From Planctomycetota bacterium (GTDB lineage: Bacteria; Planctomycetota; UBA8742; UBA2392): a stretch of 64,000 bases of DNA. Location: assembly GCA_020638675.1 (NCBI GenBank), contig JACKID010000001.1, positions 1,302,001-1,366,000 of the forward strand, read 5' to 3'. The notes beneath the pieces are model-generated. The model did no database searches. It was not told the origin of the DNA and saw nothing but the letters and a program-made list of their open reading frames with translations. How positions within the stretch are numbered: position 1 is the first letter of the stretch; every line of letters starts with the position of its first letter. Both the position numbers and the translations under genes were made by a program. Below are positions 1 through 10,000 of this stretch, one piece after another.

Positions 1-157
1 CTTTCCGTTCCCGGACAGCATCGAGAAGGCGGCCAAGGCGGGAATCACGGCAGTGATCCAACCCGGCGGCAGCGTACGCGACGAGGAAGTCATCAAGGCC
101 TGCGAAGCCCACGGCATCAGCATGGTCTTCACCGGCATGCGCCACTTCCGGCACTAG
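1..157 (+). CDS. purH: PurH, bifunctional AICAR transformylase/IMP cyclohydrolase, C-terminal end only
   Basis: Only the last 51 residues lie in the window; the frame enters at base 2 and stops with TAG at 155-157. The segment carries the conserved PurH C-terminus: FPFPDSIEKAAKAG, then IQPGGSVRDEE, then MVFTGMRHFRH at the very end. In the family this is the AICAR formyltransferase domain, which does the penultimate step of de novo IMP synthesis; the cyclohydrolase domain would lie upstream, outside the window. The match to the family C-terminus is very close, so the identity is secure even from a fragment. Confidence 0.93.
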   Translation, partial: FPFPDSIEKAAKAGITAVIQPGGSVRDEEVIKACEAHGISMVFTGMRHFRH

Positions 158-200
158 GCCGAAGGCTTCCGTCGCGGGGTTTGGCTGCTAGCCTTTGCGG

Positions 201-1099
201 ATGGCCGCGACCTGGCTGGAACAACTGCTTGAGCCGGAGCGCCTGAATATCGACGCGCACGCGTTGGCGTTCGGGCTGAGCATGCTGGCCGCGCTCGCGG
301 GCCTGTTCATCATGTTTCAACTGATTCGCCGCTACGGCACGCCCGACTCAGGCCTGAGCCGCAGCGAAGCGATCCTCGCGTTTCCGCTTGGCATCGGCGC
401 ATTCATTCTGCCCTCGTTACTCGTGGTTGTCCTCGGTATGCCGTTGGTGTCGGGGAACCCGCTCGCGATCGCGGTGGTCCAGATCTTGGTGTCTGCGGTG
501 GCTGTCTTTGCGCTCGCGAACCATCGCTGGCGGCCGGAAGGAGAACAAAGGGGTAGCTGGCTTCTTGCGCAGCCTCGGCAGTTGATGTGGGTGCCGCTGC
601 TATGGATCGCCGGCTTCCCGGTCCTACAGGCAGGAATGTTTGCTTCGGTTCAGTTGCACGAAATGCTGAACGCGGGGGTCGAGCAGCAAGGCGTCGTTGA
701 GCAGCTTCGAGAAGCGACGACACCAAGTCAGATTCTTGCCTGGTACGTCATGGCCGTCGTAGCTGCCCCCCTGATGGAGGAGTTCGTCTTCCGCGTTGTG
801 TTGTTTGGTGCGACGCGACGACTCCTAACGGACCTTAGCCCCGCGAAGGGTTGGAGGCACCCCGGACTGTGGATCGCGTTTGCGCTCAGCATCGGCGCGT
901 TTGTGCTGGCACACGGAATCATTCTGTGGACGCCGGACGAAGGTCTGGTCTGGGGCTGGACTGTGGGCATCCTGCCGCTGACTTTGCTTTCGGTGATCCT
1001 GACTTTGCTGTACGCGCACACGCGGTCGATCTGGCCGAGCATGCTGTACCACGCACTGCACAACGCGTTCGTGGTGACGATGCAGCTGTATGTGTTGCG

Positions 1100-1103
<4 letters not shown>
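201..1103 (+). CDS. CPBP (CAAX/Abi-type) intramembrane metalloprotease
   Basis: A 300-residue hydrophobic protein with about eight membrane segments. It has the three CPBP motifs in the C-terminal half: EEFVFR (EExxxR, residues 193-198), a FVLAH histidine near 238, and a YHALHNAF block near the end. Family members are membrane metal-dependent proteases acting on prenylated proteins or, in bacteria, on peptides and membrane regulators; the substrate here is unknown. ATG at 201 is chosen over an in-frame TTG at 195; neither has a clear ribosome binding site. It converges with nuoL and the two stops overlap by 4 bases, so any terminator must lie inside a gene. Confidence 0.88.
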
Positions 1104-3141
<2,038 letters not shown>

Positions 3142-3142
<1 letters not shown>

Positions 3143-3468
3143 CAGTTCTTCAGGTCCGTAGCCGCGTCCGCGTCGGCCGTGTGTTTTCTTCGATACAGCG
3201 CCACGATGATGGCAAGCCCGATGCCCACTTCCGCCGCGGCGACAGCCATCACCATCAGGGTGAAGAACTGGCCCGCGTGTGAGCCCAGCATGTCGTGGTT
3301 CTTGCCCGCCCAGTGCCGCGAGAAAGTGACCAGCATGATGTTGATGGCGTTGAGCATCAGCTCAAGCGACATCAGCAGCATGATCAGGTGACGACGCGAA
3401 AGCACCCCGTACACGCCACAGCAGAACAGGAAAGCTGCCAGGAACAGCACGACCTTTGGCTCAGGCAT
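3142..3468 (-). CDS. nuoK: NADH-quinone oxidoreductase subunit K
   Basis: 108 residues with three membrane helices, the usual NuoK length and topology. The family core is clear: GVLSRRHLIMLLMSLELMLNAINI with the conserved membrane Glu in the second helix, then the AAAEVGIGLAIIVALYR helix with the second Glu. Both acids are part of the proton path in complex I. The ATG at 3468 is chosen over upstream in-frame starts because the residues before it look like nuoJ read in another frame. It overlaps the end of nuoJ by 8 bases and the start of nuoL by one. Confidence 0.95.
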
Positions 3469-4183
3469 GCCCGCTCTCCTTGGCCACGTCCTGCGTTCCG
3501 GGGATTCCCACCAGGTGACGGCGCGCCAGCAGCACGGCGCCGAGCACTGCGGCAAAGATCAGCAGGCTGACTACCTCGAATGCGAGCGGGAAGCCTTCAA
3601 AGATGGTGCGGCTGACGGCTTCGGTGCTGCCGAATGGCAGAAGGTTCGGGTCCGTCTTGATCTGGTCGGCGCTGCGCTCGACGCCTTCGAAGTTGATGCC
3701 GTCATAGGCCGAGGGCAACGGGCCGAAGCGGTTGTAGTCCGAGGGCAACGTCACGATGGTCGCCGTAAAGCAAACCAGCAGCGCCAGCGAAACCGCTACC
3801 GCCATGGGCTTCGGCATGACCATGCCCGACAGGGCGGGCTTCTTCTCTTCTTCGTCGGCCTTCTTTTTCTTCTTCTTTGAGGGGCGGCCCGTGGCGGGAT
3901 CAAACACGGCGCGCGAGCCGACGGCGCCGGGCAGCCCGACGTCTTCTTCCGTGCGCGTGTCCGTGAACATCAGGACGAACAGGAACATCACCGCCAGCGC
4001 GCCGGCGTAAATCAGGATCTGCGAGACGGCGATGAAAGGCGCATCCAATGAAAGGAAGACACCCGCGGACGCGCCGAACGCGATCAGCAACCCGAGCAGC
4101 GCATACACCGCGTGCTTCTGCGTAATCAGCAGCGCGGAGCCGACGAGGGAAACAATGAAACTGATCCAGAAAAGCGCGATCAT
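3461..4183 (-). CDS. nuoJ: NADH-quinone oxidoreductase subunit J with a Lys/Glu-rich loop insert
   Basis: 240 residues; membrane subunit J of complex I. The N-terminal half has the family pattern (TQKHAVYALLGLL, then AVSQILIYAGALAVMFLFVLM). After the third helix comes a charged insert with KKKKKK at about 103-108 followed by ADEEEKK, unusual for NuoJ, and then the last helices (PLAFEVVSLLIFAAVLGAV). ATG at 4183 is preferred to TTG at 4186 because an AAGG sequence lies about 6 bases upstream. First gene of the nuoJKL run; nothing upstream in the window belongs to complex I. Confidence 0.93.
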   Translation of the reverse strand: MIALFWISFIVSLVGSALLITQKHAVYALLGLLIAFGASAGVFLSLDAPFIAVSQILIYAGALAVMFLFVLMFTDTRTEEDVGLPGAVGSRAVFDPATGRPSKKKKKKADEEEKKPALSGMVMPKPMAVAVSLALLVCFTATIVTLPSDYNRFGPLPSAYDGINFEGVERSADQIKTDPNLLPFGSTEAVSRTIFEGFPLAFEVVSLLIFAAVLGAVLLARRHLVGIPGTQDVAKESGHA

Positions 4184-4312
4184 CAACGACCTTACAGCAC
4201 ACGGAAACCGAGTGTGGGCGGCACGTTAGCAGCGCACAACTAGTGTGGCAAGCGCGGCATTTGCCCCACACCAAGCGGGTTCGCGCCGGATGTCACGCCC
4301 GCAAATGAAGCA

Positions 4313-4333
4313 GGGCCGGGCAATGCCCGGCCC
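4313..4333 (-). terminator. Hairpin at the 3' end of the HEAT lipoprotein gene
   Basis: Perfect 9-bp stem GGGCCGGGC / GCCCGGCCC around the loop AAT, 20 bases beyond the stop of the reverse-strand HEAT gene. On that strand it is followed by a moderately T-rich stretch (TGCTTCATTT). It may act as a terminator or as a protective 3' hairpin. Confidence 0.6.
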
Positions 4334-4352
4334 CGCTCGCAACAGGTCGGAC

Positions 4353-5759
4353 CTAGCGGTTCCGCCCGGTGTTGTTGGTGCGCCCGTTGTTCCGGCTGGA
4401 GTTGCGATTCGTGGTGTTGCGGCTGCTGGTGTTGCGGGTGGAACGAGGCTGCGTGCGCGACGAGCTGCTGGTCGAGCGACGGCTGCTGCTGTTCGAGATG
4501 CCGCTGCTGACCCGCGGCTTCGGTCCGCCCGCGTACATGTTGGCCGGGTCGAGGTCCGGGTACTTCTCATAGAAGTACTTCTGCCAGCGCGGCTGCTCGC
4601 TGCCGAAGTCGCGCTTCGTGATGCCCGTCAGGCTGGCAAGCGCGGCGCCTTTCACGCCCGGGTTCTGGTCGCCGAGCATGTCGACCAGCGGGAAGGCTTC
4701 CTTCTCGCGGTCGGCCGTGATGAGCTTGCCCAGCGACTCGGCCGCTGCCTGGCGAACCATCGCTGTGCGGTCGCCGGTGGCCTGCAGCAGGGAGTCAATG
4801 GCGCGTGCGTCGTCAATGCGGGCCAGCGCCAGCGCGGCGGCCTCGCGGACGCGTGAGTCAAAGTCGCTCAGCCCGGTCACGATCACGGCAAAGACGCGCT
4901 CCGGGTCGCTGCCGTACTGCTTGCTGATGGCGTCAATTGCCTGGCGGCGCACGAGCGCGTTTTCGTCCATGCAGGCGTCTTCGAGTGCGGGAAGCACCCG
5001 CGTCGGATCAGCAATCTTGCCGAGTGCGACGGCGGAAGCCGCGCGGATGTCCGAATCCGGGTGGTCCAGTCCGACGACGGCAAGGTCAGGCACGGCGTTG
5101 GTGTCGCCGATGTCGCCCATGGCATTGATGGCGGCGATCTGCACGCGGACGTCGCCGTCGCTCAGGAAGCTGTCGCGCAGCGGAAGAATGCTGTCGCTCT
5201 GCGCGCCGTCGAAAGCCACCGCGTAGGCCATGATGGATGCGCGACGCATCGAGAAGCTTGCTTCCTTCGAGCGCATCTGCGAGCTGAAGGTTTTCATCAA
5301 CTCGCCGTGCTTTTCGTAGTCGCGAAGCTTGTCTCCAAGCGTGGCAAGCCCGAGTACGGCATTCAGGCGGACGCTCTCCGGCTCGTCTTCGTTGTTGACC
5401 TTGTCCAGCAACAGCGACACGACCGATGCATCGCCGGTGAAGCCGAGCATCACGGCCGCGAGTGTGCGGCGCGCCTGCGAGCTGTCGTCGTAGAGGGCTG
5501 AAATCAGCGCCTTCTGGTACATGCGCGCGCTTTCGCTGATCTTGGTGCGCATGGCGCGCTCTTCGTCTTCGTTCACGCGCGCGATGGCCATCGACAGGGA
5601 GCGGAAGTCCCGGTCGAACGCCTCCAGCGTGTCGTCGTCAATGTATTCGCGTTCCGCCGATGCGCCGTCGCCGGAATCACTCGGCGTGCTCGAGCAGCCG
5701 GTGCCCACCAGGGCAAGTCCGGCGAGGGCAAGCAGAACTACAAACAGCTTGGTGTGCAT
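4353..5759 (-). CDS. HEAT-repeat lipoprotein with Ser/Arg/Asn-rich tail
   Basis: 468 residues. It starts with a signal peptide ending in a lipobox-like LVGTGC (Cys 22), so it is probably lipid-anchored outside the inner membrane. Residues of about 60-390 form HEAT/PBS-lyase-type helical repeats (for example AINAMGDIGDTNAVPDLAVV and AASAVALGKIADPTRVLPAL), a scaffold for protein binding. From about 410 to the end it becomes a low-complexity tail of Ser, Arg, Thr and Asn with a strong positive charge, which might contact nucleic acid, polysaccharide or cell wall. The start has a good ribosome binding site (AAGGGG, 5 bases before ATG). Single-gene unit with its own 3' hairpin. Confidence 0.85.
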   Translation of the reverse strand: MHTKLFVVLLALAGLALVGTGCSSTPSDSGDGASAEREYIDDDTLEAFDRDFRSLSMAIARVNEDEERAMRTKISESARMYQKALISALYDDSSQARRTLAAVMLGFTGDASVVSLLLDKVNNEDEPESVRLNAVLGLATLGDKLRDYEKHGELMKTFSSQMRSKEASFSMRRASIMAYAVAFDGAQSDSILPLRDSFLSDGDVRVQIAAINAMGDIGDTNAVPDLAVVGLDHPDSDIRAASAVALGKIADPTRVLPALEDACMDENALVRRQAIDAISKQYGSDPERVFAVIVTGLSDFDSRVREAAALALARIDDARAIDSLLQATGDRTAMVRQAAAESLGKLITADREKEAFPLVDMLGDQNPGVKGAALASLTGITKRDFGSEQPRWQKYFYEKYPDLDPANMYAGGPKPRVSSGISNSSSRRSTSSSSRTQPRSTRNTSSRNTTNRNSSRNNGRTNNTGRNR

Positions 5760-6105
5760 TGCGACCCCTTCGGGTGTGAAGAAAGCGAAAGTCTCTTCTA
5801 TATACGTCAGGCTCGGCGAAGGGTTTGCATAATTTCCCGCCGGTGACTGCCTGTTACTCTGTCGTCACGCCTGCCCGTGCGCAATGCGTGGCGCTGGCGC
5901 TCACCGAATACCAACCCGAGCCGATCAAATCAACATAACCTATGTTCCCGCAACATGATATACATAGGCCGCGGTCGCTCATGCGGTCTGACCCCCTCGT
6001 CCGGCCCCGGATGGCACTAAGGTTGCACTATTCCGCCAGGGCCGGGTTTGTTCAGTGACTTATGCGCGTTGCGCAAATCTTGAAAACCTAGGCACTTGTG
6101 GTGAA
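5760..6105. other. Divergent intergenic region, no gene seen
   Basis: This 346-base gap lies between the reverse-strand HEAT lipoprotein and the forward VWA-like gene and should hold both promoters. It has an AT-rich patch near 5797-5806 (TATATACG) just upstream of the HEAT gene and a cluster of ACATA/TATGT half-sites at 5933-5968. I found no convincing paired -35/-10 boxes, RNA gene or coding frame. Confidence 0.6.
5933..5968. promoter_or_regulatory. Cluster of overlapping ACATA/TATGT dyads, possible operator
   Basis: Within 36 bases there are three overlapping inverted repeats: ACATA-ACC-TATGT (5933-5945), ATGTT-CCCGC-AACAT (5942-5956) and CCTATGT...ACATAGG (5939-5968). This lies mid-way between two divergent genes, the usual place for a dimeric repressor or activator. 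No regulator is identified. Confidence 0.35.
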
Positions 6106-6972
6106 ATGCCCGAATCGATGAACAGCAATCCGCAGCACGACTTGAGCAGGCGATTCTCGCCGACGTGGAGCTATCTCCGCGCCGGCGTGGCCGTGTTTGC
6201 GTTGCTCCTGTTTGTCGCGTTCACGGGCGTGCAGGCGCAGGACGCCGCCAAGCCCGCCGACGGCAACACCACGGAGCAACCCAAGAAGGATGACGGCGCA
6301 AAGACCGGCCGCGACGGGCACGATCGCCCGACGACCTACCCCAAGATCAAGTTCGGCGGCAAGAAGTCCGGCGACGGCGATGAGCCGAAGGCCGCCGACT
6401 CAAAGCTCAAGATTCGCGTCTACCTGCTCGACATCAGCAACGCGATGGCCAAGAGCATCACGGTGGATGAGTCGCGGGAAACAACGCGGCTTGAGCACAT
6501 GGTCGCGCAGATGGAGCGTTCACTTGACGCGCTGGCCAAGCGCAAGGATCCGCGCCTGCGTTTCAACATTGTCACCTTCGGAAGCGTGCAGGACTTCGCC
6601 GCGGGCGATGAGCCGCAGGCCGCCACCGAAGAAAATGCCAAGCGCGCCAAGGAGTGGCTCAAGAAGCTCGAGGCCAAGGGCGATGCCGACATCTACACGA
6701 TGCTCAGCGAATGCTTCGAGCAGGAGCCGGAATCCGCGACGATGATCGTGGGCGGAATGCCCGGCAAACCCGCCAAGCTTGACAAGGAACTGCAGGCGCT
6801 GTTCGACAAGGAAGAAAACGCGGGCGAGTTCCTGATCAAGCAGGTCAAGGAATGGCGCACGGCCGGCAAGAAGACGACGCTGGATATCACGGGCGTCGGG
6901 CTGTCGGCGGACGAGAAGGCTTATTACAAACGGCTGGCGGAAGCAGCGGGCGGTACGTACCTCGACGCCTAG
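6106..6972 (+). CDS. Secreted or membrane-anchored VWA-like protein with degenerate metal site
   Basis: About 288 residues. The N-terminus has a hydrophobic segment (AGVAVFALLLFVAFTGV) ending in VQAQDA, typical of a signal peptide or anchor, then a charged Lys/Asp/Gly linker. From about residue 100 it has a von Willebrand A-type fold pattern: IRVYLLDISNAM (strand 1), FNIVTFGS, ADIYTMLSECF and a final GVGLSADEKAYYKRLAEAAGG. The MIDAS metal motif DxSxS is broken (DISNA) and the downstream Thr is missing, so metal-dependent ligand binding is doubtful. ATG at 6106 or 6118 are both possible starts. It leads the same-strand series running to the kinase at 17.4 kb. Confidence 0.65.
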   Translation: MPESMNSNPQHDLSRRFSPTWSYLRAGVAVFALLLFVAFTGVQAQDAAKPADGNTTEQPKKDDGAKTGRDGHDRPTTYPKIKFGGKKSGDGDEPKAADSKLKIRVYLLDISNAMAKSITVDESRETTRLEHMVAQMERSLDALAKRKDPRLRFNIVTFGSVQDFAAGDEPQAATEENAKRAKEWLKKLEAKGDADIYTMLSECFEQEPESATMIVGGMPGKPAKLDKELQALFDKEENAGEFLIKQVKEWRTAGKKTTLDITGVGLSADEKAYYKRLAEAAGGTYLDA

Positions 6973-6997
6973 CCGTGATGAGATTGCCCCCTTGGGT

Positions 6998-7051
6998 CGG
7001 CGTACGCCGGCCGTAGTGAGAAGTAGCAGGTGAGATCCGGGCCAAGCCCGG
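6998..7051 (+). repeat. Two small GC hairpins between the VWA-like and giant genes
   Basis: A 12-base palindrome CGGCGTACGCCG at 6998-7009 and a hairpin CCGGGC-CAA-GCCCGG at 7037-7051 occupy the 112-base gap. Neither is followed by a T-run, so they look more like intercistronic mRNA structures or REP-like sequences than terminators. Confidence 0.5.
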
Positions 7052-7084
7052 CTTACCCCTCTGCCTGGTCAACGGAGGCTAGAC

Positions 7085-10000
7085 GTGAGTTACCCAATTC
7101 GTACTTCCCGTGATTCCAAACGCGGCACCATGCTGGTCGTGGTGCTGGGGCTGCTGGTGGCGCTGTTTGTCATCGGCACGTCCTTCAGCTTCGTGACGCT
7201 CTCTGAGCGCCGGGCTGCCGCCAACTATCTCGACCGCCAGCGCGCGCTCGATCTCGCGCTGGACGGTGTTGAGTACTCGATCGCCCGCCTGCGCGCGGAA
7301 GCAACCGTCAAGCACTACGAGCCGATCGGTCCCGGTGTGGCCGGCTTGAACGATGCCGGCAATGCCTACGATGCCCGGCGCTATGCGCTGCATCCGCTGG
7401 ACGCGACCGACCCGGCCGTGAGCTGGCCGCGCGCCGCAAGCAAGACGTCCACAGGCTCGAACGGCGACGGCAACTGGGTCGACTTCGACGGCGACAACAA
7501 CCGCGGCGGCGATGAGACCAACTACGGCCAGGACAAGAACCAGGTGAGCTTCTCCAAGACCGTCACCGGGTTCCACAACGACGGCATGAGCATCAACCAG
7601 GTACGCAACGACAACGTCGCGCGCGCTGGCGACAAGGCCTACGGCCCCAGCGGCACGTATGAAGAGCTGGGTGACTACTTCCGCGTGCGCGCGGTGGATG
7701 CGGCAAGCCTGCTGAACATCAACAACTTCAAGGGTGATCGCCTGCGCCAGGTCCTTGCGACGCTCGGCGATGCCATCGACGCCTGGCTCAACAATGGCAA
7801 GCCCCAGGGGCGCGACAACCCGTTCCCGAAGGAGCTGCTCGACGAATTCATGCTGATGGCTGAAAACGCCGGCTACATCTTCAAGAGCAAGGAACAGCTT
7901 CGCCCGGTCTGGAACAAGTTCCAGGACGGTGAGCGCATGTTTGACCTCGCGATGAACTTCATCACCGTGAACAGCTGGGTTGACCCGAACTATCGCGACT
8001 ACGTCGAGAGCAACAACAAGGTCGATGACAGCAACGCCAACCCGCTGAAGCTGACCGAGCTTGAGTTCAACCGCGAAGGCTTCAGTCGAAATGACCAGGA
8101 CGGGCGCGACGGTTGGCCCGAGTGGCAGCCGGCGGCGTCCGAATTCGGCAAAGCGCCGATCAACATCAACACGGCGACGAAGCCGGTGCTGGTGTGCCTG
8201 TTCGCCAACCTGGAAGCCAAGGCACGCATGCTGTTCTTCCAGAAGCAGGACCTGATCACGCAGCCGAACCAGCTGATCAAGGACAAGTTCGTCCAGGACG
8301 TGGCGGACCAGATTTCCGGTACGCCTGACCTTGGCCGCCAGAACAACAAGAGTGACGTGGCCGGCACGGGCGTACAGGGTGAGAACAACTGGTACCCGAG
8401 CGGTGAAGACAACCGCGCGATTTTCCAGCTTGTGCCCGTCGGCCCGATCAGCACGCCCATGGGGCGCGCCGCGGGCAAGACCGGCAGCAGCAATCAGGGC
8501 GGCGAAGACTACGCATCCAACCTGGCGGAAGAAGTCATCCGCATGCGGGCGCTTCAGCCGTTCGAGAGCTGGCAGGACTTCGACGCGCGCTTCTGCCGCG
8601 GCGTGCTGCTGGGCATCTCTGACCTTGACCGCTCCAACGTGAAGATCCCCGACCTCGTCGGCGTGGCACGCAGCAACACCGCACGCAATGCCCCGGCTGT
8701 GGACGGCAGCTACCCGACCAAGCTTCTGCCTGACCCGGCGAATTGCACGCACGCCGCCAACCCGATCAAGTCGGGCGACACGGCCATGACCGGCTCGGAC
8801 TTCCGCGCCTGGTACTGGAAGAGCTGCGTCGACATGATTCGCGCGGCCCTTTGCCCCTCCAACCTGACGTCGCGCTACAACGTCGACTATCCGCTGCACA
8901 TGAACGTCGACCGTATGGACCTGACGGCCGCCACCAGCCCGGTCTGCTTCAGCAGCATGGGGGTGTACGAGATCGTCAGCCAGGGCGAGATTCTTGCGCC
9001 CGAAGGCAAGGGCCAGGACACGGCGACGTCCTCGCTCGCCGCCGACCAGCGTTTGCCGATCGCGCGCCGCCAGGTGCGCACCGTGGTCCAGATCTATGAG
9101 GTGCTGCGCCACAGCAGCCAGCGCGATTTCTCCTCCCCGGTGACTGCGGCCGACATCAACAAGAAGGCCACCACCAGCCAGGGCGGCGTCCCCGAGGCGC
9201 TTTGCCGCCTGTTCAAGAGCGACACCAAGAGCGGACCATTCAGCATCGACGAGCAGACCACCGGCACCTGGGAGACCAATGATGCGGCCGAGGGCCAATA
9301 CCTGACCGACCTCGATGACGGCAAGGGTATCTCCTACAAGAAGCCCAAGCCCGGCGAAGTCACCAGCAAGGACAGGATCAAGGGCCACAACTCCTACGCG
9401 TCGAGTTCGTCCGACTTCGGCTACGTATTCATGAACCCGCACGACCTTGCGCCGTTCCGCGACATGCAGGAACAGCAGTACCCGCTGGCGTTCCACTCGC
9501 GATTCAACGAAAGCCTGCACGCCCGCACGAAGAGCATCCAGTTCCCGAACGTGAAGGTGGAAGGCGTGAACAGTGACTCGGTCGGGCTTGACGGCGACTG
9601 GGGCCACCTGCCGTGGGAAGAAGGCGCGGCGTTCGGTGACTTCGTATCGAGTGCTTCACCGCGCTCCATTGAGAAGGCGACGGCGACCGGCGGGCAGGCT
9701 GCCGGCTCAAACGAGTTTGCAGCCTCCGACGACGGTGACGAGGCAACGAAGTACTCGTCACTGCGCCCGGACGGAGTTTTCCTGGGTGGTGGCAGCCTGC
9801 GTCCCGCCTCGCAGAAGAGCCTCAAGGGCTCGTACGGCGTGCGTGGCTTGAACCGCCTGCCGCGTCTCAAGCTGCTGCGCTACCCGTGCGGCTCCGGCGG
9901 CAACGCGATCAACGCCAAGGCGAATCCGTTCGGCCCGATCCGCGAGATCGGCGACATCGGCGACTCCGAGAAGGACGACGGCGTCGACGACCTTAAGCAG

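Noticed and set aside
7079..9607. An 842-codon open frame opposite the giant pseudopilin-like gene
   Set aside because: High GC makes stop codons rare on the antisense strand. The product has no recognisable domain and the forward gene has a good start and helix.
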